Positions 1 to 13,048 of a stretch of DNA of 64,000 nucleotides are shown here, one piece after another; the stretch's first letter is position 1, and each line of letters begins with the position of its first letter. The translations under genes and the position numbers were made by a program. The notes beneath the pieces are model-generated. The model was not told the origin of the DNA. It searched no databases and saw only the letters and a program-made list of their open reading frames with translations. The DNA is from Tetraselmis striata (taxonomy: Eukaryota; Chlorophyta; Chlorodendrophyceae; Chlorodendrales; Chlorodendraceae), in the NCBI GenBank assembly GCA_006384855.1, contig VCJN01000299.1, forward strand, positions 31,005 to 95,004. The letters are read 5' to 3'.

Positions 1-3000
1 TTACACAGAGCTCAATGATGCCAAGGTGCAGAACCTGCGGGACAGGCTCAGCACTGCGGTAAGTTCTTCCCCCCCCTACTCTCGACTTGGAGTTTGCATT
101 GCATTATATTGTGGCTTTTGATGTCATCTGCCATTGAATATATGGTCAGAATCTGTGTTACCGCTGTTTTCTAGTTACGTCTGGCTTCTTTGCAATATCT
201 TTTTATTCATGTGACGCACCGGTGTGTTTGTCCTGCTTTTTTTTGCATACATCAGACCCGCCCCATTCATTGGCTACGCCTCAATATAAATACATACATG
301 TTTTTATGCAACTCCGATCTCATGACCTACAGGCAATATGATACATACTTTTATACATTAGTGCGAATCACAGCACCTGCAGGCGGTGCTCCTGTATATG
401 TGGTCTGCGGTGTATCTTAGTAGGCGGCTGGACCGCCCTTACGGTGAGACGTCTGTTGCTGGCCATATTACTGTCCACAAAACTCTGAGAATGATGGGAG
501 GACGATCATGGCGGCTTTCCGCATTGTGAAACACTCTTCCGGATTGGTGTGGCGTTCACAGGAGGCCGGCTGGCAGCGGAGCTCCGAAGAGGGGTCGCAG
601 TTCCGCGCAGACAGCGCCGCCTTCCACGTGCTTCAGAACCGCATGCGCGAGCTGGAGGAGGAGAACCACACGATGCAGGCGCGCCTCGCGTGCGTTGGCA
701 GCGAGCGGGACGACCTCCTGCAGCGGGTGATGCAGCTGGAGGACGCGGCCGCCGCGACCGACCTGCGCTCCTCGCGGCTTCAGATGCTCAAGGTGACAAA
801 GGCGTCTGAAATCAGCGCCTGACTGTGTTTTTAATTCTCGGTGCACTGAGCGTATTGACATCAAACATACCACACATTTAGATTGTCACATGAAACGCAT
901 TTCTCCACATCAATGTAGTAGCCGCAAGAACCTCATAGTTCACAGTTCTGGTCAGGTCTGATTGCATACACCAGCCCAAATAATACATCCAGTCGTACTT
1001 AGCCGTATAGCCCGACAGACGAGCAGCATACTAATTAATCACAATAAAAACATGTGTATGTACTGCTGGCGCGCATCAATATATACCATTCCACAAAGTT
1101 CTGCTTCAGCACTGGCACCAACGTAATCCGGAACGCACTCGTTTTCTAAGCCTCCCATATCACACACTATAACTCTCTCATCTGCCTCTCTCTCTCCCCG
1201 AAAGCCCCTGCCACGGTTCAGAACGCTGTCATTTGTCTGCTAGGTACGCTGTCTGTACATCACAATATCTGTGTGCCGCCGCGCAGAACTGGACGCTGAA
1301 GAAGTTTGTTGGTGTGACGACGGACAAGTTGGGCCTCCGCACGCGCGAGATAGAGCGGCTCAACCTCAGCCTGATGCGCATCCGCATGCAGCATGAGGCG
1401 CTCAACAAGGCGCTGCCCATGCTTGCGGATGGCCTGACGGAGCTGGAGGATCAGCTCAAGCATGAGCCCAAGGAGCACCCCATGCGGATTACGCTGTCCA
1501 TGGCCCTCTACGGCAACAGGCTGGTGAGAGCGGCTGGCGGTGTCATGTTAGTCATTTCCATTTACTGAAAATCTATAAAAGCATGGAATATTATATGCAC
1601 ATCATTCCGGTAACTACGCTTACATTGGCGGGTTTCCTATGTTTCCTACTTGTAGCCCTCCCCCCCCCCCCCCCCCCCCTCCCCCCCCGGGGCAAGAATT
1701 TTATTTATTCGGAAATGTATCGGAGCGCACCGTGAATGTAGCACGGAATATCAGATTATAGGCTGCAAACAACAATTCATTCCGCCTTTTTTGAGTCGCA
1801 AGCCCAGTTATATATTTCTGGCATCGATGTTGTAATGGCATCGATGTTTGCACATGTCGACATATATATTAACCTTACGACCATACGTACATACATGTAC
1901 AGTACATTGCACGCTGTTTCCGCCCTCACTTTGGTCCTATGTGCTACAGGCGGGCGAGGCGGCGAAGGTCCTCGGCCAGCTAGACGAGGCGGCGCAGGAT
2001 GACCAAGCCCCCGGAGCGGACACGGCTTCGGCGCTCGCCGGGCACGGCCTGGACAACGACTCGTTCTACGACCTCATGCGGGCGACCGTAGACATGTTCG
2101 AGCTGGACCTGGACCTGGTGGATCTCGAGCATCGCCTGCTGGGCGACCAGGAGCTGACACCATCGGAGACGTGGGAAGAGCAGGACAACCCCTCCATGGC
2201 CGGCGGCGCCTCGTCGATGGAAGTGGAGGCGCAGTCGGTGGCGGTCACCCGCGCCGGGTCGCTCGCGGTGACGGATGGAGGCACGTCAGCTATCTCCATG
2301 GCCGAGTCGTCGTCAGCGGCGGCGGCGGCATCTCTCGCCGCGGAGGGTTCCCGCCCTCCCGTCGCAGGCAAGAAGAAGGGCCCCAAGCGGACGACGGCGT
2401 TCTTTGCAAACGTCCAGGGCGGCGATGGCGAGGGGGGCGAGGATGCCGGTGAAGGAGGAGGCGGGGGGGCAGGGGAGAGGGAGAAAGGTAGCCCGAGCAA
2501 GCACGGCCACAGTCAGCTGGGCAGTACCCTGTCGACCATCAGCCGGCACTTTAACCGGTCGACAAAGTTTGCTGGCGACTCGCGCGACCTCACGCGTGCG
2601 TCAGCCCTGTCGCGGAAGCGCTCCACTGAGGTTGACATTGACATGACGGACATCATCGAAATGGACAAGGAATCGTGCATGAAAGAGGTGGGATAGACAG
2701 ACCCCCCCCCCCCCCCCTGCCCCCTCGGCGGCGCGTCTCCTCCCCCGCCAATGTAGTGAATATATCTAAAAATGATAATTACCCGTGACAATACCTTGGG
2801 GTCGTGGCTCACAATCATATTTTTATTTGTTTTGCACCGATAAGTCGGAGGCTTCCGCCGAGCTACATTTGTGGTGTCAAATCTGATAGGTTTATTCCGA
2901 AATCGTCATTTTTCCTCTTCGCAGTGGTGAAGAACAATGATAAATAGCAAACCCAAAGCGAGTAAGTTAAACTCATTATGGTTACGCAGATCCGCAATTT

Positions 3001-3397
3001 AGTATCCATATGATCCAGTTTCATCCTACCTTCTTGCCGATATTAACCTATCCAGAACAAGTGTCAATGCACGTTGGGGAGCTTGCGTCACTCTCTCTTG
3101 CCTAATTGTTGCTGTTGGTGGCAGATTGCGCGTCTCCGCCGGCACGTGTGGGCGCTGGAGATGGACGGTACCACGACCAGCGCCGAGGAGGCGCAGCCGC
3201 CAGAGCCAATGCTGGTCGACATGTCCCACCTCTTACCGCGGGCGTCGTCGCAATTTATATCGATGGATGAGGACGAGGCCGCATGTGCGGCGCAGGCAGC
3301 TGCGGGTGAGGGCGACAGAGAGCCACCGCCAAGGACGGAAGGCGCCTCAGCTGCGTCATTGACTTCTGATCCTCTCAGCAAAACGGCTGACATCTAG
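1..3397 (+). CDS. Coiled-coil protein, 3' exons only
   Basis: This is the 3' part of a spliced gene that begins before the window. Exons read by eye are 1-58, 562-792, 1287-1523, 1950-2687 and 3125-3397; all junctions are GT-AG and every join keeps phase 0, giving about 511 residues. The early exons are heptad-like and rich in Glu, Arg and Leu, with stretches such as RMRELEEENHTMQARL, so a long coiled coil is likely. The fourth exon encodes an acidic, then Ala/Gly/Ser-rich low-complexity region with a basic KKKGPKR patch. The C-terminus is acidic and disordered. I recognise no enzymatic domain and cannot name the family; a structural or cytoskeletal role is only a guess. Introns contain C homopolymers (about 1654-1689 and 2701-2717). 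A TGTAA motif at 3515-3519 lies about 120 bases after the stop. Confidence 0.7.
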
Positions 3398-3514
3398 TCA
3401 GATATTGTCCCAACCATTCCTCACCTTCCTAGTCAATGATTGGCACAATGGGCACCGCGGTGGCTAGTATGGCCGCGGCAGTTTCCCCTTGTTCTACTCA
3501 CCTGTCAGGTTACC

Positions 3515-3519
3515 TGTAA
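3515..3519 (+). promoter_or_regulatory. Putative TGTAA polyadenylation signal
   Basis: TGTAA is the usual poly(A) signal in chlorophycean algae. This copy is about 120 bases downstream of the stop of the coiled-coil gene. Comparable motifs lie after other genes: TTACA at 8501-8505 (transporter, minus), TGTAA at 23178-23182 (TrmH), TTACA at 39756-39760 (Kelch, minus, only 22 bases past the stop) and TTACA at 45594-45598 (CDPK, minus). Confidence 0.4.
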
Positions 3520-4803
3520 GTACGCTGATTTGGGCATCCGGCGCACCTGGTTGCCTCTCACGATGCTGGAGTAGGGGAAACACCTCTAGAGGGGAGGTGA
3601 TGGTGGATATGGGTATTAGATGGCCCTGTGTCCTTGCAGTGCTGGTAAACTGGAGGGGGCAGGTGTGTGACTGGGTGTACTTGTATGATGCTGATGATCT
3701 TTGCAGGGTTACATTTGAACTTCTATAGCAGTGCCGATGTCCCTCCCCCCCCCCATGCCGGCCACCCGCCCCGGAAGAACTGGGGATACAAAGGTATATG
3801 TATTTGCTTGTTTTTTTGTTTCATCCCCACTGACTTCCTTGCAACTGTATTTTGGGCTGGAAAATCTCACCAAAATCATCTCACGCCCGCTGCGCCCTAC
3901 TGCCGCATGACAAGTGCTGCGGATTTAGCCATAATAACCACTGTTTTGCAGCATGTTGACCCACCTGCTCGTGAACAGAATACCAACCCCTGCTGTGACC
4001 CCCTACCACTGCGCGCCCCTGGCACAGTTCGCACCGCTCTTGTCATTCATAAAGTGATACAAGCGGAACAATGCGCAGTATGGTATGGTATGGTATGGTT
4101 AAACGCCCCCGACGCTGTGGCCCGGGGTGGCGCTAAAGGGATGCGCGTGTATTCGCAGCATGCTATATATTTATATACCCCGTTGTGTACTTGTTTCGGA
4201 CTGATGTGCACCATTGATATAGCTGGTACTAGAACTGTATTCATGCGTTGCGCATCATAGCCACATATATATAATTACAATTTACGCTGTGATCAAACTT
4301 TATGTAATAATTGTCATTTATTTATCCTTTTGTGGCTGGCGACTTCCAAGCCGTAGCTAATGACAAGTATAGAAAGATGTGACTAACGGCTGCCGGCGCT
4401 AATGTGTGCTCATTTATGTTTATGACTGCGTACGATCGAAGGCATTGTTGCATCACGCTGTCAATACAGCGAGCAGCGTAGTCTTATATAATTATATGCT
4501 TCTGGGAACCCGGCGGGAAGCAAATTCATGTTTGGCTAGCAGCGCCCCAAAAACTGATGAAAAAACTGAAACCTACGGCGTGACGGAGATATACTACTTC
4601 CTAGCACTACCCGGTGACGAGACGACCGGGTATAGAAATAAAAAACAATAGAGATAGAAATAAAATGAATTAATGAACGCCGCTGCAGGGGGCTGACTTG
4701 ATAGCCCGCGCCATACGTTTAATCCCAAAATTCCTAGACAACGCCGACGGCCATCTAAAACTACATATATATATATATATGTATATATACACACATATAC
4801 ATA

Positions 4804-4834
<31 letters not shown>

Positions 4835-7800
4835 GTGTGTATATATATATTTACATATATATAGTTTTACATATATATATGTATATATATTTACATATAT
4901 ATACATATGTATACATATGTGTATGTATATATATATTTTTATATATATTTATATAATACATACATTTAAAATATATATATATATACATACACATATGTAT
5001 ACATATGTATATATACATATATGTATACATATATACACACGAGAGTGCCATAGGCTCCGGAAACAGAGAGTGCGAATCGTATATTGCAGTACAGCAGTGC
5101 AGAACTGAAGCCTCTTGTGCGTGCGCCTGTGCCGTCGTGATCCAAAGTGAGCCACAGCATAATTCTATGGACCCCATTAAATGGATATATTTATTGCGAC
5201 GGCATCCAATGTGCGCGATCGGAGTTTCGAAAGCTTGATAAGAAGAACATCTGCAGATAACAAGTATACTGCACGAGGATTTCCTTGTTCCGACTACTTA
5301 TCGGCAGTTTTACCCCTCCGCGATGACACAGTTTTGAGCTGCGTTCCAACAATATAATGTGTTGCATTATGCTTCGACGCTATATGTGATATACGCGCTG
5401 ATGCTCCCCACTCTGCCGCCTATATACAAATGGCTACGATATGGCGGAGTTAATTAGTACCTGTCACTGCTGTGCTACATGTTCATATAAGTGTCTCCAG
5501 CGCGTATCAGATATGATGATTGACTGTGCTGATGCATACTCAATGCTGCGACTTCTTGCTGACTTCTTGCGACTTCTATGCGTGCCACAATTGATCACAC
5601 AACCAAACGTCCATATATATGATATGATATATAAACATTGCTATATCAATAGGGTCGGCGCCGGTGGCACATGGGATGCTGCTAAAAACTGATGTAATTG
5701 CATCACATATCAGCATGTCGGAAAAAAAGTGTTGGGGCCTGCTGAATGAATAGACGGCGCGTTGGCGACTTGGCGTTGTATTGGCGGGCGGGGAGCAACT
5801 GAGCAAGCAAGTGTCATGGAAATATAAATCATGGATACAGATTGATGTGCTGCTTACGTTAAATGTTACATCTGTTCTCTCACGGTGTTGCCTCGGTGCG
5901 TTTATTGTACCAATAAGCATATTCTATAGGACTTAGCAAATATATATAGAGAAGCAGACAAACTTGAGCGGGCCAAAGCCCGTTTTCACATGGCGCGCGG
6001 CTGCCGTGGTTTCGGAACATTGCCTTGCGGAGGATAGTCTAACGCGCGCGATGAAAGCGCCGACGCGAGATACTTTATTTATAGTTGTATACTTGATGCG
6101 CAATAATTTATGTATCGATTCCGGATAAGCCGTAAAGTCGTATCGTATATTATAGCATGTAGTACATATACATGCATGCGCGTATAGTCTATATGTACCA
6201 CGATGATCGGCGCAATGACGGGCCATGATCAAGCAGGGGCTGACGATGTACGTCCTATTCATGATCTCATGATGACCACGGCCCGGCCGATTATCATACA
6301 TCGCGTGTTGACGTCGGAGCTAGTGCTCATCGCATTATTTAGTAGCATGCTAGTATACTTCTGAAGTGTTATGGTATAGGCCTGCTACGAAGTATACTTG
6401 TGAGTGCGCCATGCAGCGAGTAGTCATGAGTACCGGCATACAATAATTACCGTCTCATGACGACCCTTCTTGTAAAGGAGCTGCCAGATGCAAGCCGCTA
6501 CTACTGCACGTAGTTGCGCCCTTTTACACAACTCCCGGTAGGCCCCTTTTTCGCCAAATCTAAGTTTACGAAGAGATGGGCAGCTGAAGATAGGGCTTAT
6601 GACCTGAAACCCTAGAAATTACACGTTCGTGAGGAGTAGCCCATATACTCGAGGCGAGGCGCAGCCCATATCCTAGCTAGTTTCCTTTTGCGGCGTCTGG
6701 GCGCGCTAAGGCATGTTTCGGGCTACCAACATAAGAATCGGTAAAAACCTAACACGTGGCCACATAATGAGCGTGAAACTTTATGACACATGCGTCTCAA
6801 TATCCAATAATCTTGGAATCTGATCCGATTGCGTGATAGTGAGCCGGGTGTGCTCGCACACGGACCACTCAGGCTTGGCACATGTCCCCCTTGAGTGATG
6901 GGGACGGCCGCCACGACGCATAATCCCCATTTTTACGGCGATGTTTCCACCAGCATCGATGCATGACAGTGCTCGCCATTTCAGTGCCACTTGGCTCGCG
7001 GTGACGTGCGATGGGCATGTAGCCACGCACTACTCGCTATATGAAAGCTTCGCCCCATGGCGAGGAGGCCGCAATAACCTTCTCAGGCGTGCGCGTGCGC
7101 CGATCACAACACCATTTTTCTAGTGCTTATGCTCGTAAGCTAGCAGAATCCGTACATAGGGATTGTCCCATACCCTGCATAGCCCAATTTCAATGCCCTG
7201 CACGCGTGGTGGATAAAAATCATACCAAGGGTAGTGATGTGGCATGAGTACGGGGTAAGTTGTATCCCATGACTAATCCTTGTACAACATGCACATGTGG
7301 ATGGCGCATATGTGGTTTTGAATCGCTAGCGCCACTCGCTCTGCTTTTGCCTGTGTGAATTGTGAAAGTGCTGATGGGACCGACTGCCACGTGGCAATAT
7401 CGGGTCTTGCGGGTCATCACAGATTCTCCCAAGGCGTGCTACCCTTAGCAACATGCATGTACGCGCGCACGGCCTCGATGCAGACACGTGTGTGCATGTC
7501 GATCGAATCCCCCAAACCCGGACTTATGTGGAGAGGTGTACTTAAGCTGCGACTTCTTCATCACCATAATAGATATTAACACATTAACACATTTAGACAA
7601 TGGCATTACCTAACAGCCAGACTGCTTAGTCTTAGCGTGATGTCCACATATAGGCTCTCGTGTCTAATAATTGAGCCGCGGAGCCGCGGCCTTACACTAT
7701 GGCTCCGCAGCTGCTCGCTCTACTTCAAAATCGGCGTAATTCGCAGTTCCTGGGGAATGGATGCGCTTTCCCAAGCCCTGCCCTCCGCCCAAGCCTCGAA

Positions 7801-8772
7801 GGCGACGCCGAGACGATGCTGGTGTCGTCGATGCTATTTGTCAGAATATCAGCAGCGAATAATTTCGACCTTTTCATTTATTTGTAACTGGCGCGGACCA
7901 TATAATCATAGCAGAACGATTGCAGACTCGTGGCATCGTCTAATAATTCCGTCGCCGGTGACGCAATGGTTTAGGCGCAAGTGCTGATGGGCACTGAATG
8001 GGCGCCGCGATGGTGCACGTGCTCTAACATATGATACTCGCATGACGAGTACAGGTAGCATTAAAAGATGGGCAGGGGAACGCCTACTCACGCGGTCACG
8101 CCATCAGCTGTTGCAGCAGTGGTTTTGGAGCACTTTATAGCCATGAGCATATGGATGACAGGACGAATGCAGACCCTGGATGTGTTGCTCCAGCAAAGAT
8201 CAGACGAAACGGGCAGGCAGTGAGCCAGTGACTGTGGAGGATGGAGCACACGGACAACATGCTGCCGCCTTTCATGGGCTTCCCATTGCATGTAAAGTCT
8301 TATCCAAGCATCAATGGGGTCATCAGACAGCATGGTCACAGTGCTGAGAGGACTGTGTCCAAAATATATGGATAATCCCCACGACTGGAGCTCGGGTGGG
8401 CAGGCAGCGCCCCCCCCCCCCCCCCCCCCCCCGCGCCTTTGCTGTCCTCCAGCAGTTCAGTTGGTTGGCAATTTGTCGCCCACGCTTTCAACGATGATGG
8501 TTACATCATTCATCGTGCATCCTACCATGCTCTGCAGCCCGAGATCCCGCCCACAGGAGTCCCGTGCCATTAAATCCTAAATCACCAATTGCCTGCCACC
8601 AAGCCGCCAATGACCCCAATCTTGCTGCGTCTCCCCCCCCCCCCCCCCCCCCCCCCCAACTGGTGCCTCCCTGTGCCGGCGAGCCATTCCAAGAATACCC
8701 AGCGTCATTTCATGATTTTAATGAGACCTTTATTGATTATTGTATCTCGGACGACCCGGAGTCGCGCTCAGC
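3520..8772. other. Gene-poor 5.2 kb interval
   Basis: I find no convincing exon here. The interval holds AT/TG microsatellites (4762-5040), C homopolymers (about 8410-8432 and 8634-8657) and, at 7516-7540, an exact copy of a 25-base transposon terminus also seen at 18931-18955. Text around 6544-6610 loosely resembles 17610-17700, so a decayed transposon copy may span roughly 6530-7540. Short open frames around 7690-7880 faintly recall a kinesin motor but are too broken to call. Confidence 0.5.
4762..5040. repeat. Compound AT/TG microsatellite
   Basis: This stretch is made of TA repeats, a (TG)n run near 4804-4840 and imperfect ATACATAT repeats. The open frames across it are low-complexity translation artefacts. 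Confidence 0.9.
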
Positions 8773-10327
8773 TCAGGCAAGGTGCTTGACGTTGAGCGGC
8801 ACGAGCTCCGCGGCGGCGTCTGCGGCGGCCGCGATGGTGGTGACCGTCACGTCGAGCGTGCTCTTGGTGCGCTTGGGGGACGCGGGGGCGGCGGCCGCCT
8901 CGTCCGCGCGGCCCTTCTCGAGCACGTAGAGGTAGAGCGCGCAGACGACGACGCCGGCGGCGAGCAGGAAGGGCAGCGTGAGCTCGAAGCCCTGGTAGTG
9001 GGCGCTCAGGCCCGCGGTGACAAAGATGCCGAGCGCCGAGGTGTAGACCTTGGCGAGGTTGGACATGTGCTTGATGACGGCGGAGACGCAGAGGCCCATG
9101 CCGCCCATGGACAGCACCACCGCCCAGGGCAGCGCCTGCGAGAAGCCGGCCCACAGGGGGCCCGCGCCCGGCGCCGCCTGCTTGAGCGCCAGCACGCCCA
9201 GGTTGAGCGCCATCGCGTACGCGTACAGCAGGCAGTTCTGCAGCCAGATGGAGACGGAGAGGTCGCGCTTGTAGATGAACTCGCTGGCGATGCCGGCGCT
9301 CGCGGCAAACAGCGCGCTGAGCGCCACCATCGCGATGCCCGCCACCGGGTAGTTACTCAGCGAGGAGCACGGCTCGTGCATCCGCGCCTCGCAAACCGCC
9401 AGCTGCGGGGCATGCCCGGGGACCAGGGGGGTTCAGCCAAAATGGAACCCACGGGTCCAGGGTTAGCCAAGGGGGTCACTAAAGTCCCCAAAGTGGCAAA
9501 CCTGCCCATATTTATGCTGCTGCCCTGGGTCCTGCCTGAGCATCTATGCCTGTTGCTCACACCTAACTGTTATCGGAAACAAACCCAGAGGTGATGCCGG
9601 GGCCCATTTCCACAGTTCCTCAATCCCTGAACTCGTGCCGGCCCCATGACACTCTTCACTGGGTGGTTGGCAGCAGGGCCCGTCCCGACTTCCTTCGCGC
9701 CACCCTGGGCGTGCCATCTCTTTGGCCCCCGTAATGTGGGACTCGCACCGGCAGAGGCACCGTCTCCTGCCGGATGCCGCCCAACTCCCCATCCCCCGCC
9801 CTCACCTCGTTTCCCCATCACGCGCCCAGTGAACCCCTCAGTGTACAGACGGGCAGACGCAAACGCAGAACTCTCTCACGGAATGCCGCATTACTGCACA
9901 ATTGCCAGAGACGGGCGGCGCTGTGCCGGAGGAATCCCCGAGGCTGCCGAATGACGACGAGATGGGACGAGAGCTGGATGCGCGTGGGCGGGTGGGCCAG
10001 GGGCGCGCTGTGTTGCCGCCACCGGGAGGGCGTCGCTATAGGCTGCACCGTACTTCAGCAATCTCAAGGCGAAGAGGTGTTCAGCTGAACTCACGCGACC
10101 GACCCTGCCAACCCGGAGTCCGATCCGAAATCAGCTGGTGTCTGACCCGAATTCAGCTCAGGCTGGTTTGCCGAGGGGTCATGGTTGAGGTGAAATCAGG
10201 GCGGAAGGCGGGCGTAGCGCCGAGTCAAGTAGAGGGGCGTTTCAGCGCAGCCGCGCAGGGGCCTGACCTCCTGGGAGGGGGCGGGGACGCAGAGAACGAG
10301 GGCGGCTGCCCAATGATGGTTGGGACG

Positions 10328-10361
<34 letters not shown>

Positions 10362-10931
10362 GTTCGTGCCCACCTGGCTGGCCATCACCCCGTTGAGAAG
10401 CAGCACAACGCTGACCCACTGCACGGCGGAGAAGCGGCGGCCCAGCAGCGCGGTGGACATGACGGCCACGAAGGGGATCTCCAGGTGCGAGAAGATCATC
10501 CAGGTGACGGGCGTGTGCAGGCGCTGCAGCACCAGGAAGCGCAGGTTGTCCTCCACCATGTAGATGGCCGCCGGCAGGCCGTAGCTCGCCGCGCGCTGCC
10601 GGGTCATGGCCGCCCAGTCGGCGCGCGCGCCGCCGGCCTCCAGCAGCCCCGGGGGGGCGCCCTCGTCGGCCAGGTAGGCGCGCACAAAGATGGCCACCGA
10701 CACCACCAACTTGAGCCCCTCCGCAAGGATGACCGCCAGCACTGTGTTGTAGCCGTACGCGTGGCTGTCGTTGTCGCTGTCGCCACCCTTCTCCGCCGGC
10801 GCCGCGCCCGCGCTCCCCCCGTCCTGCCCGCCCTCCTCCGGCGAGTGCGTGCTCTCGTGCACCAGCAGCACGTGGAACGCCTTGAGCAGGATCATCGTGC
10901 CGATGAGCAGCACCTTCTGGGACTGCTGCAT
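8773..10931 (-). CDS. Nucleotide-sugar transporter (UDP-galactose/CMP-sialic acid transporter type)
   Basis: The gene has two exons, 10931-10374 and 9402-8773, joined in phase 0 and giving 395 residues. It belongs to the nucleotide-sugar transporter family (drug/metabolite transporter superfamily), multi-spanning Golgi or ER proteins that exchange a cytosolic nucleotide sugar for lumenal nucleoside monophosphate. The start fits the family: the N-terminus begins directly with a hydrophobic helix (KVLLIGTMILLKAFHVLLV). A Gly/Asp/Ser-rich loop follows, then family-like blocks such as PAAIYMVEDNLRFLVLQRL, TPVTWMIFSHLEIPF, YKRDLSVSIWLQN and the final helices before a Lys/Arg-containing tail. About ten membrane segments can be read. 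The substrate cannot be set from sequence; UDP-galactose-like is most likely for this clade. The single intron is about 970 bases and begins with a TG run and a homopolymer (C on the sense strand). TTACA at 8501-8505 may be the poly(A) signal. Confidence 0.88.
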
Positions 10932-12235
10932 GGTGCCGCCCCCCGCCCTCCCCCACCTCACCCGCTCCTCCGCCCCCGCGCACCCCTGCCACACCAGTTG
11001 GGGTCAGCACCTTGTGCTAGGATTCCAAGACAGGGACGGGGCCGTGCTGGGGGGCGCAGTGAGTGTCACTCTGATGACCGACAACCACCCCCAGATCATT
11101 GACTGCATGGGTAGGGTCTCTCAGCACCCGCGGCGTGGCGCACTCTGCGTGCCACCACGTCAGACCTCCCCTACCCTGCCAGACAAAGTGTCATGGTCTG
11201 GGCCACAATCGGATCAGCTGACAGCGCCATGTGTGGTGTGTGTGTGGGGGGGGGGGTTGCTTTCTGCCACTCCCATCACCTCCCCCGTCCCCACGCCCCT
11301 AAACATCATCGACCCCTGTCCCTTACACATGCTTCCCATACTCATTCCCCCGACGGAGCCATCGAGATCGCACAGGACACCCCCCCCCCCATTCCACGGC
11401 GTGGCGTACTGTCTCCCGCCCGCCCGAGCGCATGCCCCCCCCCCCCCCCCCCCTTCCGTACCACTACCCTGCAGGGGTTTCTCAGAGCTGAGCCCCGCAC
11501 AAGCGGCAGCGCTGCACTGCACTGCTCAGCTCAAGAGTCACGCGATCCCGTCCTTCTCGCCGGGAGCCCCCCCCCCCCCCCCCTCTGCTACCCCCCAAAG
11601 CAATGTACTATTACTCGTAGCATACCTGCGGCGGACGCTCCCCGCGTTCCGTTTGCCAATGACACCTCAAGCCGACGAGCCCCCCCCCCCCGACATACAC
11701 ACACGCAAACACTCTCTAATGCCGGGCCATACGACGGCGTGTGCTTTCATGCTCGACTCGCCCTGTGCGCATTAGCCGCGTGCATCGAGCAGCCTCGCAT
11801 CCGTGATACTGTCTATCAGAGCGACGCGGATGGTTGCCGGGGCCTCGGATGAGGGAACGACGACCCCCCGATCCACCGGGCCGCGACCCAGGCCGAGCGC
11901 GCTGCGTGTGGCCCACCTGCCGCCCTCAGGCCTCCCTCGGAGCCAGAATACTCCTTGATGTCGCCTGTATGTCCGAAGGTTGGCTGACCGCCCGGACCTT
12001 TGGCGGTTAAGCGTCGGTATCCCGGTGCGCGGATGCGGCGCCCCTTTGACTGAGCCGCGGCCTGTTGGGCCCCGGCGAGCAGCGGAGTCCGCCGCGCAGC
12101 TCGTTTGGGTGGCCGTACGCGTGCGAGCTCTCGATATGTTGGGCCGCCTCGGGCTGGGAGGGGGAACAGCCGTGTGGATCTGTAGCGGCGCTTTTTGCAG
12201 TGACTTGTCACAAGGGGAGAGGAGAGGCTGAGGTG
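10932..12235. other. Upstream region of the transporter, no gene seen
   Basis: The region is C-rich with several C runs of 9 to 20 bases (for example about 11438-11455 and 11570-11583). The long open frames here are proline-rich translations of C tracts. It presumably contains the transporter promoter, but I see no defined element. Confidence 0.5.
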
Positions 12236-12427
12236 TAGCGACTACCGCCTGGCGATCAGGCCACTGGCCCGCTCGGTTGACCTTCTTTGGCGCGCATAGG
12301 TAGCGCGACCACTAATCCTTGCAGGGTGCCGGTATCGCCAGTAAACAGCGCTGCACCGGCACGTGGTAGCGGCTACGGATAGCCGGCTAGAGGATGGCTA
12401 ATCCTTACTTACAGGCGGTAGTCGCTA
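12236..12427. mobile_element. MITE-like element with 16-bp terminal inverted repeats
   Basis: The left end reads TAGCGACTACCGCCTG (12236-12251) and the right end (12412-12427) is its exact reverse complement, bounding about 192 bases with no coding capacity. Flanks are not an obvious target-site duplication. The outer nine bases, TAGCGACTA, recur at 12473-12481, 12537-12545 and 12852-12860, so further related ends lie close by. Confidence 0.6.
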
Positions 12428-12860
12428 GGTAGCCGTGAGGCAGGGCGCAGGGGCCGCGCGCAGGCCGATATGTAGCGACTACTTAAATCCTCATTTATGT
12501 ATATCATCCAGTATTCATAATAAATTCAATATTTATTAGCGACTAACATAATCCTTGCTGCCTGTCACTCGCTGATAGGACGTCTTGAGTGGAAATTGAT
12601 TTATATGCAGTATTATGTATAATTATACACCCGTCGCATAGCTGGCGTAGGGGAATCAGACATGATTAAAGTAGAAGGATTATTTCTCCGCGGAGTTTAT
12701 TGCAGTGATGATGCGGGCGAAATGTGGCGTTAGACGAGTCAATAATAGCAACGGCGGCGCGAGAGCGCGCGGCGCGACGAGTAATCCTTACCTCCTAGCA
12801 GCATAACACAGATTGTTAGCTGCGCAGGGCCATTTAGCATTTAAGGCCATTTAGCGACTA
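12299..12860. repeat. Cluster of TAGCGACTA and TAATCCTT motifs
   Basis: TAATCCTT or its complement occurs at 12313-12320, 12399-12406, 12549-12556, 12675-12682 and 12782-12789, interleaved with the TAGCGACTA copies. The density is far above expectation for 8- and 9-mers in 600 bases. It may be the overlapping remains of several small nonautonomous elements. Confidence 0.55.
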
Positions 12861-13044
12861 CTACTAATAAATGAGAATTTGTAGAAAAGGAGTTAGCTCC
12901 AATAATATGTGACTCTATGCGTGAGCCGCAAATGCAGCCGCGAGGTGCGCGCGTAAAGTGCCTCGGTACAACCCCCATTAGCGCCCTTTGCGGGGCGCCC
13001 AAGACCTAGACTCCCACCCGCGCAGCTAGGGCTTACACGGCCAC

Positions 13045-13048
13045 CTAG
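13045..13048. repeat. CTAG flank, possible target-site duplication (left)
   Basis: CTAG immediately precedes the left inverted repeat and matches 15198-15201. Because CTAG is palindromic, it could also be the outermost part of the inverted repeat. Confidence 0.5.

Noticed and set aside
4594-5240. Several open frames rich in Tyr, Ile and His
   Set aside because: They are translations of TA and TG microsatellites.
7690-7887. Short frames resembling the RNS...SLxGxxxT end of a kinesin motor
   Set aside because: The likeness needs a frame change and an unexplained insertion, and no other kinesin blocks are near.
8740-9594. 284-residue plus-strand frame opposite the transporter
   Set aside because: It is the shadow of the transporter's second exon and its GC-rich codons.
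11193-11852. Long proline/alanine-rich plus-strand frames upstream of the transporter
   Set aside because: They follow C homopolymers and lack family motifs or plausible splicing.
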